From positions 33,891-81,054 of the forward strand of contig JAUNVE010000007.1 of assembly GCA_030537795.1 (NCBI GenBank): a stretch of DNA of 47,164 nt. Direction: 5' to 3'. How positions within the stretch are numbered: the stretch's first letter is position 1; every line of letters starts with the position of its first letter. The translations under genes and the position numbers were made by a program. Below are positions 29,528-37,065 of this stretch, in pieces. Source of the DNA: Actinomycetaceae bacterium (GTDB taxonomy: Bacteria > Actinomycetota > Actinomycetes > Actinomycetales > Actinomycetaceae). The notes beneath the pieces were generated by a model. That model made no database searches and was not told where the DNA came from. It was given only the letters and a program-made list of their open reading frames with translations.

Positions 29528-30268
29528 TTAGGCGACGACGTTAATCGGGCACCGCAAGTAGGTGGCGTAATTGTCGTCCCCATCCGGGAGGGTTTCGCTG
29601 TCAAGATTGGTTTCGGACTCATCTCCGAAAACAAACCGAAGTTCAGCTACCCGGGGGTCAACATTTGCTACTGCCTCTTCGTTGGCACCGAGCCCACGCA
29701 GAATAAATGTTTCCACTTCGAGAATGACTTTTTCTCGGTCGGTGCGTCGTTTCGGCATGACTTGTCCGGCTAGACAGGTATGAATGAGATTAATAATTCC
29801 CGGTGACGGGGCTACTGAAATCTGATCTTTGCGCTGGGCTGCGGCGAGTAAATGATGGAGTATGTGTTCCACTATGTGGGCGTGTTCGCGTAGCTTCTCA
29901 GTTGGCTGCGATGCGGTTAGTCGACGCAAATTGACGCCCTCTGTCAAATGGTAATGGTGTTTGAGTTCCAATTGAGCACGGGTATAGATGCGGATCTGTT
30001 GCAGGGGGTCGTCAATGACTTGTAGTGCTTCTGTGAGTATGGCCGTGAACTGTTCCGTGGTTGCGCTCATAAGCGCAAGTAGCAGGGAGTCTTTGTCCTC
30101 AAAATGGTTATAGACCGCTGTGCGCCCAACTCCGGCGCGGCGCGCAATCTGCGCCATCGTAATGGATTCAAATGACTGTTCGCGCAGGAGGGAAGAGAGC
30201 GCGTCGAAAAGTGCTTGACGCGTCTTCTCTCGATGCTCTCCCAAGGTGGCTCCGATAATTTTTGGCAT
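29528..30268 (-). CDS. TetR/AcrR-family transcriptional regulator
   Basis: A 246-residue regulator. The N-terminal DNA-binding domain is typical: RQALFDALSSLLREQSFESI, then TMAQIARRAGVGRTAVYNHF. The C-terminal ligand domain is long, and the acidic tail DESETNLDSETLPDGDDNYATY is not part of the usual fold. It is divergent from azlCD, and the gap contains a palindrome, so it probably represses itself and azlCD. The ligand is unknown. Confidence 0.9.
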   Translation of the reverse strand: MPKIIGATLGEHREKTRQALFDALSSLLREQSFESITMAQIARRAGVGRTAVYNHFEDKDSLLLALMSATTEQFTAILTEALQVIDDPLQQIRIYTRAQLELKHHYHLTEGVNLRRLTASQPTEKLREHAHIVEHILHHLLAAAQRKDQISVAPSPGIINLIHTCLAGQVMPKRRTDREKVILEVETFILRGLGANEEAVANVDPRVAELRFVFGDESETNLDSETLPDGDDNYATYLRCPINVVA

Positions 30269-30279
30269 AGCTTTATTAT

Positions 30280-30300
30280 GACACTTAACATCGATGTGTC
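30280..30300. promoter_or_regulatory. Candidate TetR operator
   Basis: GACAC (30280-30284) and GTGTC (30296-30300) surround a partly nested perfect palindrome, ACATCGATGT (30288-30297), 12 bases from the regulator start and 64 bases from azlC. The position between divergent genes is what a TetR-type autoregulator uses. Confidence 0.5.
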
Positions 30301-30363
30301 GTCAAATCTTCGCCTGGTGAGACGATAAGTCATTGAAACGCGCCGCTTCTTAGAGTTGAAATC

Positions 30364-31095
30364 ATGTCTCGAAGTGACCTGGCGTTAACTCTGCGCGATA
30401 CCTGGATCGTGGGTGCCGGCTATATTCCTCTCGGTTTAGCTTTCGGCATGTATGCGGTATCGCAAGGAATCGCCTGGTGGTGGATCCCTATCTTTTCCGT
30501 CACGCTATATGCGGGGTCAATGCAATTTGTCGCCGTCCAACTCATCACCGGTGGAGCCGGGCTGTTTACCATTGCATTCACGACGTTCTTCGTGAATTTT
30601 CGACACGTATTCTATGGCATTTCATTTCCGCTTCGACGCATGAAACATCCTCTCGCACGGGCCTATGGAATTCATGCGTTAACCGATGAAACCTATGCGC
30701 TCCTAGCCACCCGCGATCCTCAGACTCTCAGCGGGCGGCGAGTGTTCTTCACTGAACTCATTAATCACCTGTACTGGATCAGCGGAACAACGATCGGTGC
30801 GCTCATCGTGCATTGGGCCCACTTCGATGCCACCTTCATGTCGTTTGCCCTCACATCGCTTTTTATTGTTCTGGCCATCGATGCCTACCGCGCAAATCCA
30901 CGGCCACGCATAGTGGTATACGCGCTCATTTGCGCTGCTGCTGGGCTAGCTGCCGGTCAAACCTTGATGCTGATCGTCTCGCTTATTTCCTACACGGCAG
31001 TCGTTGTTTTATGGGTCACGAGGTCTTCGTCTTCCCCCGTCGACGCGAATACCGCCTCGTTCGTTGAATCTGCGGAAGGAGGGCATCAAAAATGA
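30364..31095 (+). CDS. azlC: AzlC-family branched-chain amino acid exporter, large subunit
   Basis: A 243-residue inner-membrane protein with about six to seven helices. Family signature: AGYIPLGLAFGMYAVSQG near the start, TLYAGSMQFVAVQLI, and the NFRHVFYGISF block. Together with AzlD it exports branched-chain amino acids in Bacillus and Corynebacterium (BrnFE). It overlaps azlD by four bases and is divergent from the TetR gene, its likely regulator. Confidence 0.92.
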   Translation: MSRSDLALTLRDTWIVGAGYIPLGLAFGMYAVSQGIAWWWIPIFSVTLYAGSMQFVAVQLITGGAGLFTIAFTTFFVNFRHVFYGISFPLRRMKHPLARAYGIHALTDETYALLATRDPQTLSGRRVFFTELINHLYWISGTTIGALIVHWAHFDATFMSFALTSLFIVLAIDAYRANPRPRIVVYALICAAAGLAAGQTLMLIVSLISYTAVVVLWVTRSSSSPVDANTASFVESAEGGHQK

Positions 31096-31415
31096 CCACA
31101 ACGTATATTGTGTCTGCCCTCATCGTTATTGCAGTTGTGACCTATATGTTGCGAGCCTCTGCATTTGTTGCCTTGCGAAAAGTAGCTGATCGTCCGGTAG
31201 TCGTCGAGACGGGGCGCGTAATGCCAATTGGGGTCATGATAATTTTGGTCGCCTACACGCTCACGGATGTCACTTTTTCGTCTCCGGGCGGCTGGATTCC
31301 ATCGGCGGCGGGAATGCTAGTGACCTTCGTGCTCCACGTGAAGTGGTCGAATTCATTGGTGTCGATCGTGGCGGGAATTGCCACCTACGCCACGCTCCTT
31401 CACGTATTGGTATGA
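31092..31415 (+). CDS. azlD: AzlD-family branched-chain amino acid exporter, small subunit
   Basis: A 107-residue protein with three to four transmembrane helices and the family pattern YMLRASAFVALRK followed by MPIGVMIILVAYTL. It starts as ATGA over the azlC stop, so the two subunits are made together. Confidence 0.9.
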   Translation: MTTTYIVSALIVIAVVTYMLRASAFVALRKVADRPVVVETGRVMPIGVMIILVAYTLTDVTFSSPGGWIPSAAGMLVTFVLHVKWSNSLVSIVAGIATYATLLHVLV

Positions 31416-31445
31416 GTGGGTAGTGAGCGGCTGCCTTCAAGGTGA

Positions 31446-31913
31446 CTATTCACAGAGCGCGAATGCAGCTTGCACTATCGGGATATTTGGGGTGAGCCAC
31501 GGTAAGTGTTGATAACTAGTAGGTGAGCACCAGGTCAGTTGCAGGTGGTCAGTGCCAGCGCGAGGTTCGCTGACTGCGTGTGCAAGCCACACCCGCATGC
31601 GACGTCCCCCCAATATCGGCCACGACCCGTCGGGTGAATGGGGGTGAATTACCGGTTGCTTAAGGGTAACGAGGCAGTCGAGTTCTTCGGCTATTTCTCG
31701 GTGGAGGGCGTCGATGGGATCTTCTCCGGGATGGACTTTACCACCGGGAAGTTCGTATTGGCCACGTAGGTTTTCTGGATAGGCTCTTTGTGCCGCCAAA
31801 ATCCGCGGCTCATCCACCGCGGCCGGTGTTCCCCAGTGAACAGCTTCAGAGTCGCTTGAGCGAGACTGTGGTGCCATGATGGCGGCGGCTACGACAAGGT
31901 TTTGTTGAGACAC
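31446..31913 (-). CDS. Nudix hydrolase (MutT-like)
   Basis: About 155 residues from the GTG at 31913. The Nudix box is complete: GGKVHPGEDPIDALHREIAEEL. The segment AQRAYPENLRGQYELPGG before it is typical of MutT/8-oxo-dGTP pyrophosphatase-like proteins, and the enzyme probably sanitises oxidised nucleotides. The open frame extends to 32336, but that would run across the divergent mod promoter and into the regulator gene; an ATG at 31961 is the only other reasonable start. No strong ribosome site is present at either. Confidence 0.85.
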   Translation of the reverse strand: MSQQNLVVAAAIMAPQSRSSDSEAVHWGTPAAVDEPRILAAQRAYPENLRGQYELPGGKVHPGEDPIDALHREIAEELDCLVTLKQPVIHPHSPDGSWPILGGRRMRVWLAHAVSEPRAGTDHLQLTWCSPTSYQHLPWLTPNIPIVQAAFALCE

Positions 31914-32051
31914 ACCGCAATTGTACGACGTGTTACGTCGGGTGCCACATAGGGAGGGCATAGCACTGAAGTAGCGATAGTCATTTTGCCAAGATATTCC
32001 GAATTGACGGTAAAATCTGACTACTTTATCCAAATATGCGGAAAAATTTAG

Positions 32052-32080
32052 TTGATTTAACAATCGTGATAGTTTATACT
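32052..32080 (+). promoter_or_regulatory. Sigma-A-type promoter of the mod operon
   Basis: TTGATT (32052-32057), a 17-base spacer and TATACT (32075-32080). Transcription would start about 32087-32088, which is the first base of the ATG of the regulator gene, and there is no Shine-Dalgarno sequence, so the mRNA is probably leaderless. Confidence 0.7.
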
Positions 32081-32087
32081 GAGCGCT

Positions 32088-32498
32088 ATGCCTAGTTATC
32101 GAATTTCCACCATTGCAGCAGTTCTTGGCGTCAGTGATGACACTGTCCGACGTTGGTTGGAGGACGGCCATATCGTCGCTGACACGCAAACGGCAGGTCC
32201 CCAACGCGTAGACGGGAAATCCGTTGTCGACTATCTTGCTCGGCGCTCCGACCTGCACGGTGAAGACAGTGACAGACTTAATCTGTCGATTCGCAATAAT
32301 CTGACGGGGATCGTTACCGCGATTAAAAAAGATCACGTGATGAGTCAGGTTGATCTTCAGTGCGGACCGTTCCGGGTTGTGTCGCTGATTTCTACCGAGG
32401 CTGTGGAAGAACTAGGTCTTGAAATCGGATCGGTGGCAACTGCTCAAGTTAAGGCCACCAATGTGTCAGTCAAAGCTCTCACAGGAGAAAAACAGTAA
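32088..32498 (+). CDS. HTH-TOBE molybdenum-responsive regulator
   Basis: A 136-residue protein with an N-terminal excisionase/MerR-like helix-turn-helix (ISTIAAVLGVSDDTVRRWLEDG) and a C-terminal TOBE/Mop domain (residues about 66-132, LNLSIRNNLTGIVTAIKKD) that binds molybdate or tungstate in ModE and molbindins. It probably senses molybdate and controls the mod operon that it heads. It overlaps modA by one base (TAATG). Confidence 0.88.
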   Translation: MPSYRISTIAAVLGVSDDTVRRWLEDGHIVADTQTAGPQRVDGKSVVDYLARRSDLHGEDSDRLNLSIRNNLTGIVTAIKKDHVMSQVDLQCGPFRVVSLISTEAVEELGLEIGSVATAQVKATNVSVKALTGEKQ

Positions 32499-33283
32499 TG
32501 CGCAAACGTGTAGTGGCAGCAATAGCTGCGTTGAGTATCATTCCTCTAGGCTTGAGTGCATGCGGTTCAGATGAACCGGCCGCCCAGGAGGAGCCAACGG
32601 AAATCACCGTATTTGCGGCCAAGAGCTTGACGAAGGCATTTGAACAAATCAAAACGGATGTGCTGGAAAAAGAACATCCTGAAATGTCAGTGACGTTCTC
32701 ATTTGATGGCTCAAATACGCTTGTTAAACAGATTGCGGAGGGCGCGCCAGTCGACGTGCTGGCCACCGCGGACCAAAAAAATATGGACAATGCTATTGAG
32801 CAGGATCTGGTGGAAGACGTGCAGCCTTTCGCCTCAAATGTGCTGACTCTCATTGTGCCAGCGGGTAATCCAGCCCAAATTACCGGCCTGGATTCGTCTT
32901 TGAATGATAAGAAACTGGTGACCTGTGCCGAGGGAGTGCCCTGCGGCAATGCGACTCAAACGCTGGCGGAGAATCTCGGTGTGACTCTCGAGCCGGTATC
33001 GGAGGAACGCAATGTCGGAGACGTGCGGTCGAAGGTAGAAAAGGGTGAGGCCGATGCCGGCCTCGTCTATGTAACCGACGCAATGTCATCTGGCGATAAG
33101 GTGGAGATTATCGAGGTTCCCGGCGCGGAGGACGTTATTAACGCCTATCCCATCGCTATGGTGAAAAATTCCCAGCACAAAGATGTTGCGCAACTTTTCA
33201 TTGATGCGATTTTGAGCGAAAAGGGGCAGGAGATCCTTGCACAGTACGGCTTCCGCTCCCCAGCATCGGGTGACCAAGGTTAG
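32498..33283 (+). CDS. modA: Molybdate ABC transporter substrate-binding lipoprotein
   Basis: A 261-residue lipoprotein with the lipobox LSAC (Cys22) after a basic, hydrophobic signal. The mature protein has the ModA fold: ITVFAAKSLTKAFEQI, FSFDGSNTLVKQIAEGAPVDVLATAD and VPCGNATQ, and residues of this type coordinate molybdate or tungstate. AGGAG precedes the ATG. Part of the operon regulator-modA-modBC. Confidence 0.95.
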   Translation: MRKRVVAAIAALSIIPLGLSACGSDEPAAQEEPTEITVFAAKSLTKAFEQIKTDVLEKEHPEMSVTFSFDGSNTLVKQIAEGAPVDVLATADQKNMDNAIEQDLVEDVQPFASNVLTLIVPAGNPAQITGLDSSLNDKKLVTCAEGVPCGNATQTLAENLGVTLEPVSEERNVGDVRSKVEKGEADAGLVYVTDAMSSGDKVEIIEVPGAEDVINAYPIAMVKNSQHKDVAQLFIDAILSEKGQEILAQYGFRSPASGDQG

Positions 33284-33303
33284 GAATTGGTGGAAAGTAG
33301 CCA

Positions 33304-34866
33304 GTGGTGAGACGGGATATAACAAATGATCAGGGAGGTATGCCACGCATTTTGGGAGCCCCCGCGGTGCTGGCCTTGCTCTTCCTCATTGTCCCGCTCA
33401 TCGCTACGCTACTTCAGGTTGATTTCCCCAATCTGTGGCGGCTACTGAGAACTGAAGCGGCGCAGGACGCTCTCAAACTTAGCCTGGTGACCTGCACCAT
33501 TAGTACTCTAATCTGTGTGTTGCTGGGGGCTCCGCTGGCGTTGTGGCTGGCTCGCACCCGCGATGGTTGGATTCCGCGCACGGTTCGAATATTGGCAACA
33601 CTCCCTATGGTTTTGCCACCTGTGGTGGCCGGTCTCGCACTTCTTATCACCTGGGGACGCCGCGGCCTGCTCGGCAAATATCTTTCCATTGCGGGGATTG
33701 AAATTGGCTTTACGTCGATAGCGGTGGTGCTTGCTCAGACTTTTGTGGCAATGCCTTTTCTCATTACGTCGCTGGAGGGAGCATTACGTACCCGTGGGTT
33801 TTTGTATGAGGAGGTAGCGCGAAATCTTGGTGCCTCTCGAACCAAAACCCTCTTTACTGTAACGTTGCCGCTGTCGGCACCTGCCATTATGTCGGCCACC
33901 GCACTGGCGTTTAGTCGGGCGCTGGGAGAGTTTGGCGCCACTATCTCCTTCGCGGGATCCTTACAGGGCGTGACGCGAACCCTCCCACTGGAAATTTATC
34001 TCCAGATTGAAAGCGATATCGACCTGGCTCTTGCGCTTTCGCTGGTACTCGTTGCCACGGCTTTTATTCTGGTGGGTCTATCTTCATCCGCGAATTCATG
34101 GTGGTATCACAAGGTTATGCATGGTGAAGCACCGGTGGAAGAACGTGGTGAAGTTTCCGCATCGTCCTCTACTGGTCCACGAGTAGACGATGACTCTATG
34201 CTTTTTGCCCAGCGGGTACCCGGTGCCGGCGTCCACGTCAAGGCGAATATTCCGGTGCGTCATGTTGATGTCGATATTGAGTTTCCCCCGGAGTCGTGGA
34301 CTGCGCTAGTGGGCCCCAACGGTGCCGGCAAATCAACCATTTTGTCGCTGGTGTCCGGTGCGCTGAAAGCGCCGGACTGCACGGTGACGTGGACGTCAAA
34401 ACAACGACCACGTATCGCTTTATTAGCACAAAATGCGGCTCTGTTCCCCCATATGTCAGTGTTGAAGAATGTGATTTATGGCCTAAAGTGTCAGGGAGTG
34501 AGTCAAAAAGAGGCTGAAAAAGTTGCCATGTCAGAACTGAGTTCTGTGGGTATGACATCACTTTCACACAGACACCCAAATCAGTTGTCTGGAGGGCAGG
34601 CTCAGCGGGTTGCTATTGCGAGAGCAATGGCGATTCGTCCGGAAGTCGTACTCCTCGATGAACCCACTGCTTCCCTTGATTTTGAGGTTGCAAACGACAT
34701 TCGATTGCTACTCAAAAAACGCTTGGGGCGAGCCACCATGATTCTCGTCACTCATGACCTGGCAGACGTTGCCGCTTTTGATGCTGAAGTCATCCATTTG
34801 CGGCGTGGAAAAGTCGTCAGTCGTGGCAACTTACGCGAATATGCCAAGAGTATCGCGCAACTTTGA
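33304..34866 (+). CDS. ModB-ModC fusion, molybdate ABC transporter permease and ATPase
   Basis: A 520-residue protein joining two normally separate subunits. Residues about 1-265 are a ModB-like permease with five to six helices and the EAA loop (EEVARNLGASRTKTLFTVTLPL). After a linker (270-310), residues 325-515 form an ABC ATPase: Walker A VGPNGAGKST, Q-loop LLAQNAALFPHM, signature LSGGQAQRV, Walker B VVLLDEPT and H-loop VTHD. The TOBE domain that usually ends ModC is missing; it is found instead on the regulator. GTG start at 33304; a downstream ATG at 33340 has its Shine-Dalgarno sequence too close. Confidence 0.92.
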   Translation: MVRRDITNDQGGMPRILGAPAVLALLFLIVPLIATLLQVDFPNLWRLLRTEAAQDALKLSLVTCTISTLICVLLGAPLALWLARTRDGWIPRTVRILATLPMVLPPVVAGLALLITWGRRGLLGKYLSIAGIEIGFTSIAVVLAQTFVAMPFLITSLEGALRTRGFLYEEVARNLGASRTKTLFTVTLPLSAPAIMSATALAFSRALGEFGATISFAGSLQGVTRTLPLEIYLQIESDIDLALALSLVLVATAFILVGLSSSANSWWYHKVMHGEAPVEERGEVSASSSTGPRVDDDSMLFAQRVPGAGVHVKANIPVRHVDVDIEFPPESWTALVGPNGAGKSTILSLVSGALKAPDCTVTWTSKQRPRIALLAQNAALFPHMSVLKNVIYGLKCQGVSQKEAEKVAMSELSSVGMTSLSHRHPNQLSGGQAQRVAIARAMAIRPEVVLLDEPTASLDFEVANDIRLLLKKRLGRATMILVTHDLADVAAFDAEVIHLRRGKVVSRGNLREYAKSIAQL

Positions 34867-34906
34867 TAGGCTTTTAATTCGCATTAGACAAACAAAGTAT
34901 GCCTAA

Positions 34907-35008
34907 TGGGAAATTGAGTGGCTCTCCCAGTCGTTCTCGACTTTCCGCTCGAACAATAGAACACCGTACTCTCGGTGTTTTATTTGAGACCTGGAAGGAG
35001 AGCCTGTG
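34907..35008 (+). promoter_or_regulatory. Candidate structured 5' leader of the molybdoenzyme operon
   Basis: GGCTCTCC (34920-34927) is the exact complement of GGAGAGCC (34997-35004), which contains the Shine-Dalgarno of the first gene; CAG (34928-34930) can add pairing with CTG (34991-34993) beyond a 3-base bulge. Inside lie a GTCG-TTCT-CGAC hairpin (34930-34941, one base shared) and a terminator-like hairpin (34960-34979). An alternative stem, TGGGA/TCCCA (34907-34911 and 34925-34929), would free the Shine-Dalgarno. The layout suggests a riboswitch-like or attenuator element. I cannot match it to a known class. Confidence 0.45.
34960..34985 (+). terminator. Terminator-like hairpin before the molybdoenzyme operon
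   Basis: A 7-bp stem, AACACCG (34960-34966) with CGGTGTT (34973-34979), followed by TTATTT. It lies 94 bases after modBC and only 20 bases before the next start codon, so it either ends the mod transcript or acts as an attenuator. Confidence 0.6.
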
Positions 35009-35542
35009 AACATCATCGTTGAAGGCGCAGATAGCGAGGGTGGTATCCCCAATGCGGTGGGAACCCCCAATGCGACCGAGGATGTGTATCGACACGTAAA
35101 ACCCGGTCGAAAGCGCGCCAACTTTTTTCGCTATTTTCGTTTCAATCTGCCGCGATTGACGAAGGCCCTACTCGTTTTGGTGATTGCCGCCATCGGAGCT
35201 TCGGCAGTCAATGTAGCGCTGGGAGGGCATCCGCCATTTCCGCACGGGAATATCGCTTTGTGGATCGTGGCAGCACTTGCCGCTGTCTACCTGGTACTTG
35301 CTCTGACGACGCGACTAGCTATCTGGGATTTCGGTAGCATGATCTCTGCCGGAGCCTGCGTCGTTTATATTGGCGGAGTCGTCAGCGGCGATGCCCCATT
35401 TATTTGGAATGGTGCCGGCCTGTACCTAGCGGCTACCTGGAATCTCCTGCTTTTTGCCTCGCTCGCATATTTCGTACTGAACTGGGCGGTCAATTTCGGA
35501 ATTCTCGTTGCTTGGCCGAAGACACAAGGCTTCACGGACTAG
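35006..35542 (+). CDS. Unknown four-helix membrane protein, first gene of molybdoenzyme operon
   Basis: A 178-residue protein with a GTG start preceded by AAGGAG. The N-terminal 45 residues are soluble and basic (KPGRKRANFFRYFRF); four hydrophobic helices follow (about 53-72, 82-103, 108-124 and 133-160). No domain that I recognise. Its stop is 11 bases before the ATG of the molybdenum oxidoreductase, so it is probably a membrane partner of it, for example a heme or quinone-site subunit or an assembly factor. Confidence 0.75.
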   Translation: MNIIVEGADSEGGIPNAVGTPNATEDVYRHVKPGRKRANFFRYFRFNLPRLTKALLVLVIAAIGASAVNVALGGHPPFPHGNIALWIVAALAAVYLVLALTTRLAIWDFGSMISAGACVVYIGGVVSGDAPFIWNGAGLYLAATWNLLLFASLAYFVLNWAVNFGILVAWPKTQGFTD

Positions 35543-35553
35543 GAGTATCCACC

Positions 35554-37053
35554 ATGACTATGGCAGCACAAATGACCTTTGATTTCCCCTGGTGGCTTCG
35601 GGTAGAGCACTTTCTTAATATCATTTTCGTCACCTTCTTTATTCGCTCGGGCATCGAGATTCTCGGTACCTATCCGCGACTACACCGCAGCGTGCACAAT
35701 ATTCCCGGTAAGCAATGGGCTGAATTTACAATCAAATCTAAGCCCAAGCATAAGTACTATGCGGTAGGAAGTGAGTACGAGGACTACTCTCCGATCATTT
35801 CTCTGCCCGGCCGCGGTTTACTCGGTTTGGGACGGTACTGGCACTTTATGACGGTGATGGGATACGTATCTTTCTTCCTGATTTACTACGTACTCCTCTT
35901 CGCAACCGGACAGTGGCTCCGCTACATTCCACCGAGCTGGGACTTCCCCATCCAAGCGTTTAACAACATGGTTTCCTATTTGGCATTCGTTTCGCCTGAT
36001 CCAATGCCTGGATATCCGTTTAACGCTATCCAGCAGCTCGCCTACGCAACCGCTATTTTCATTCTCCCGCCGTTCATGATTTTCACCGGCATGATGCAGT
36101 CGCCAGCGGTTAATACCCACTGGCCGAAACTGACGAAGGCGCTGGGCGGACGTCAAGTGATCCGCTCTGCCCACTGGTGGGGACTTATCGGTTATCTGAT
36201 GTTCATCATCGGTCACGTATCAATGGTCCTGCTTCACGGTTACGGGCATGAAGTGTCGAAGATGGTCTTCGGGCACTCCAACAGTCCAGTAGCCGGTGGC
36301 GTGATCTTTGGGATCGGATTGCTTTTCGTCGTCTTCCTACACGTATGGGCTACTCGTAGTTCACTGGAGAAGCCGCGAAAAGTGGAAAAACTCCACAACG
36401 TGATCGTTCGCCCATTGACTCGTCAGCTCATGAAGTTGGAGTCGCGCCAGGAACTCGACCCGAATAATGTAACTGAGCACTTCCGCGCCTCCGGTTGTCC
36501 GCCGGAAATTGACGAATATATGGCGATGGTCGTCCACGACTACGAGGATTACTATCTCGAAGTGGGTGGTCTGGTTGAGCGACCGATGACCTTAACGGTT
36601 TCAGAGTTGCGCGAAATTGCGGATGGATACGAACAAACCACCATGCATAACTGTGTGCAAGGATTCTCCTCCATCGGCACCTGGGGCGGCGTACCCCTGC
36701 ATGTTCTGCTCGACCTGGTTCGTCCCCTTCCGGGTGCAACTGATGTCGTCTTCAAGAGCTTCCAGTGCATGGGGCGTGATGACAATCTTTATCCGGAGGG
36801 CTTCTACTACGAATCCTCACCGATGATGGAGGCCACGCAACCGCAAACGCTCGTTGCAACCAATCTCAACGGTGAAGATATTCCCATCAAGAACGGAGCG
36901 CCTATGCGTATCCGTCAGGAAATCTCAACGGGATTCCGTTCCGCCAAATGGGTTGAACGAATTGAAATTGTTAATCGATACGACATTATCGGCCGTAGCC
37001 GCGGTGGTTGGTTCGAAGACTTCGACAACTACGACCGCATGCAGATGATCTAG
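35554..37053 (+). CDS. Cytochrome b-like membrane domain fused to sulfite-oxidase-type molybdopterin domain
   Basis: A 499-residue membrane oxidoreductase. Residues 1-270 contain about six helices with histidines placed as in b-type cytochromes (His19, His97, His207, His221, His228, His263). After a linker (about 270-325), residues 330-480 resemble the sulfite oxidase/MsrP molybdopterin fold, with a candidate Mo-ligand Cys367 in MHNCVQGFSSIGTW followed by GGVPLHVLLDLV. It probably passes electrons between the quinone pool and an unknown substrate. Start at 35554 with AGGAG eight bases upstream; the longer frame to 35404 overlaps the previous gene. Substrate not inferable from sequence. Confidence 0.85.
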   Translation: MTMAAQMTFDFPWWLRVEHFLNIIFVTFFIRSGIEILGTYPRLHRSVHNIPGKQWAEFTIKSKPKHKYYAVGSEYEDYSPIISLPGRGLLGLGRYWHFMTVMGYVSFFLIYYVLLFATGQWLRYIPPSWDFPIQAFNNMVSYLAFVSPDPMPGYPFNAIQQLAYATAIFILPPFMIFTGMMQSPAVNTHWPKLTKALGGRQVIRSAHWWGLIGYLMFIIGHVSMVLLHGYGHEVSKMVFGHSNSPVAGGVIFGIGLLFVVFLHVWATRSSLEKPRKVEKLHNVIVRPLTRQLMKLESRQELDPNNVTEHFRASGCPPEIDEYMAMVVHDYEDYYLEVGGLVERPMTLTVSELREIADGYEQTTMHNCVQGFSSIGTWGGVPLHVLLDLVRPLPGATDVVFKSFQCMGRDDNLYPEGFYYESSPMMEATQPQTLVATNLNGEDIPIKNGAPMRIRQEISTGFRSAKWVERIEIVNRYDIIGRSRGGWFEDFDNYDRMQMI

Positions 37054-37065
37054 AAGGAGCACCCC

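Noticed and set aside
31914-32336. N-terminal extension of the Nudix gene to 296 residues
   Set aside because: It would cross the divergent mod promoter and overlap the HTH-TOBE regulator. The extra sequence has no family similarity or ribosome-binding site.
35404-35553. 50-residue N-terminal extension of the molybdoenzyme
   Set aside because: It lies within the preceding membrane protein gene in another frame, while a good AGGAG precedes the ATG at 35554.
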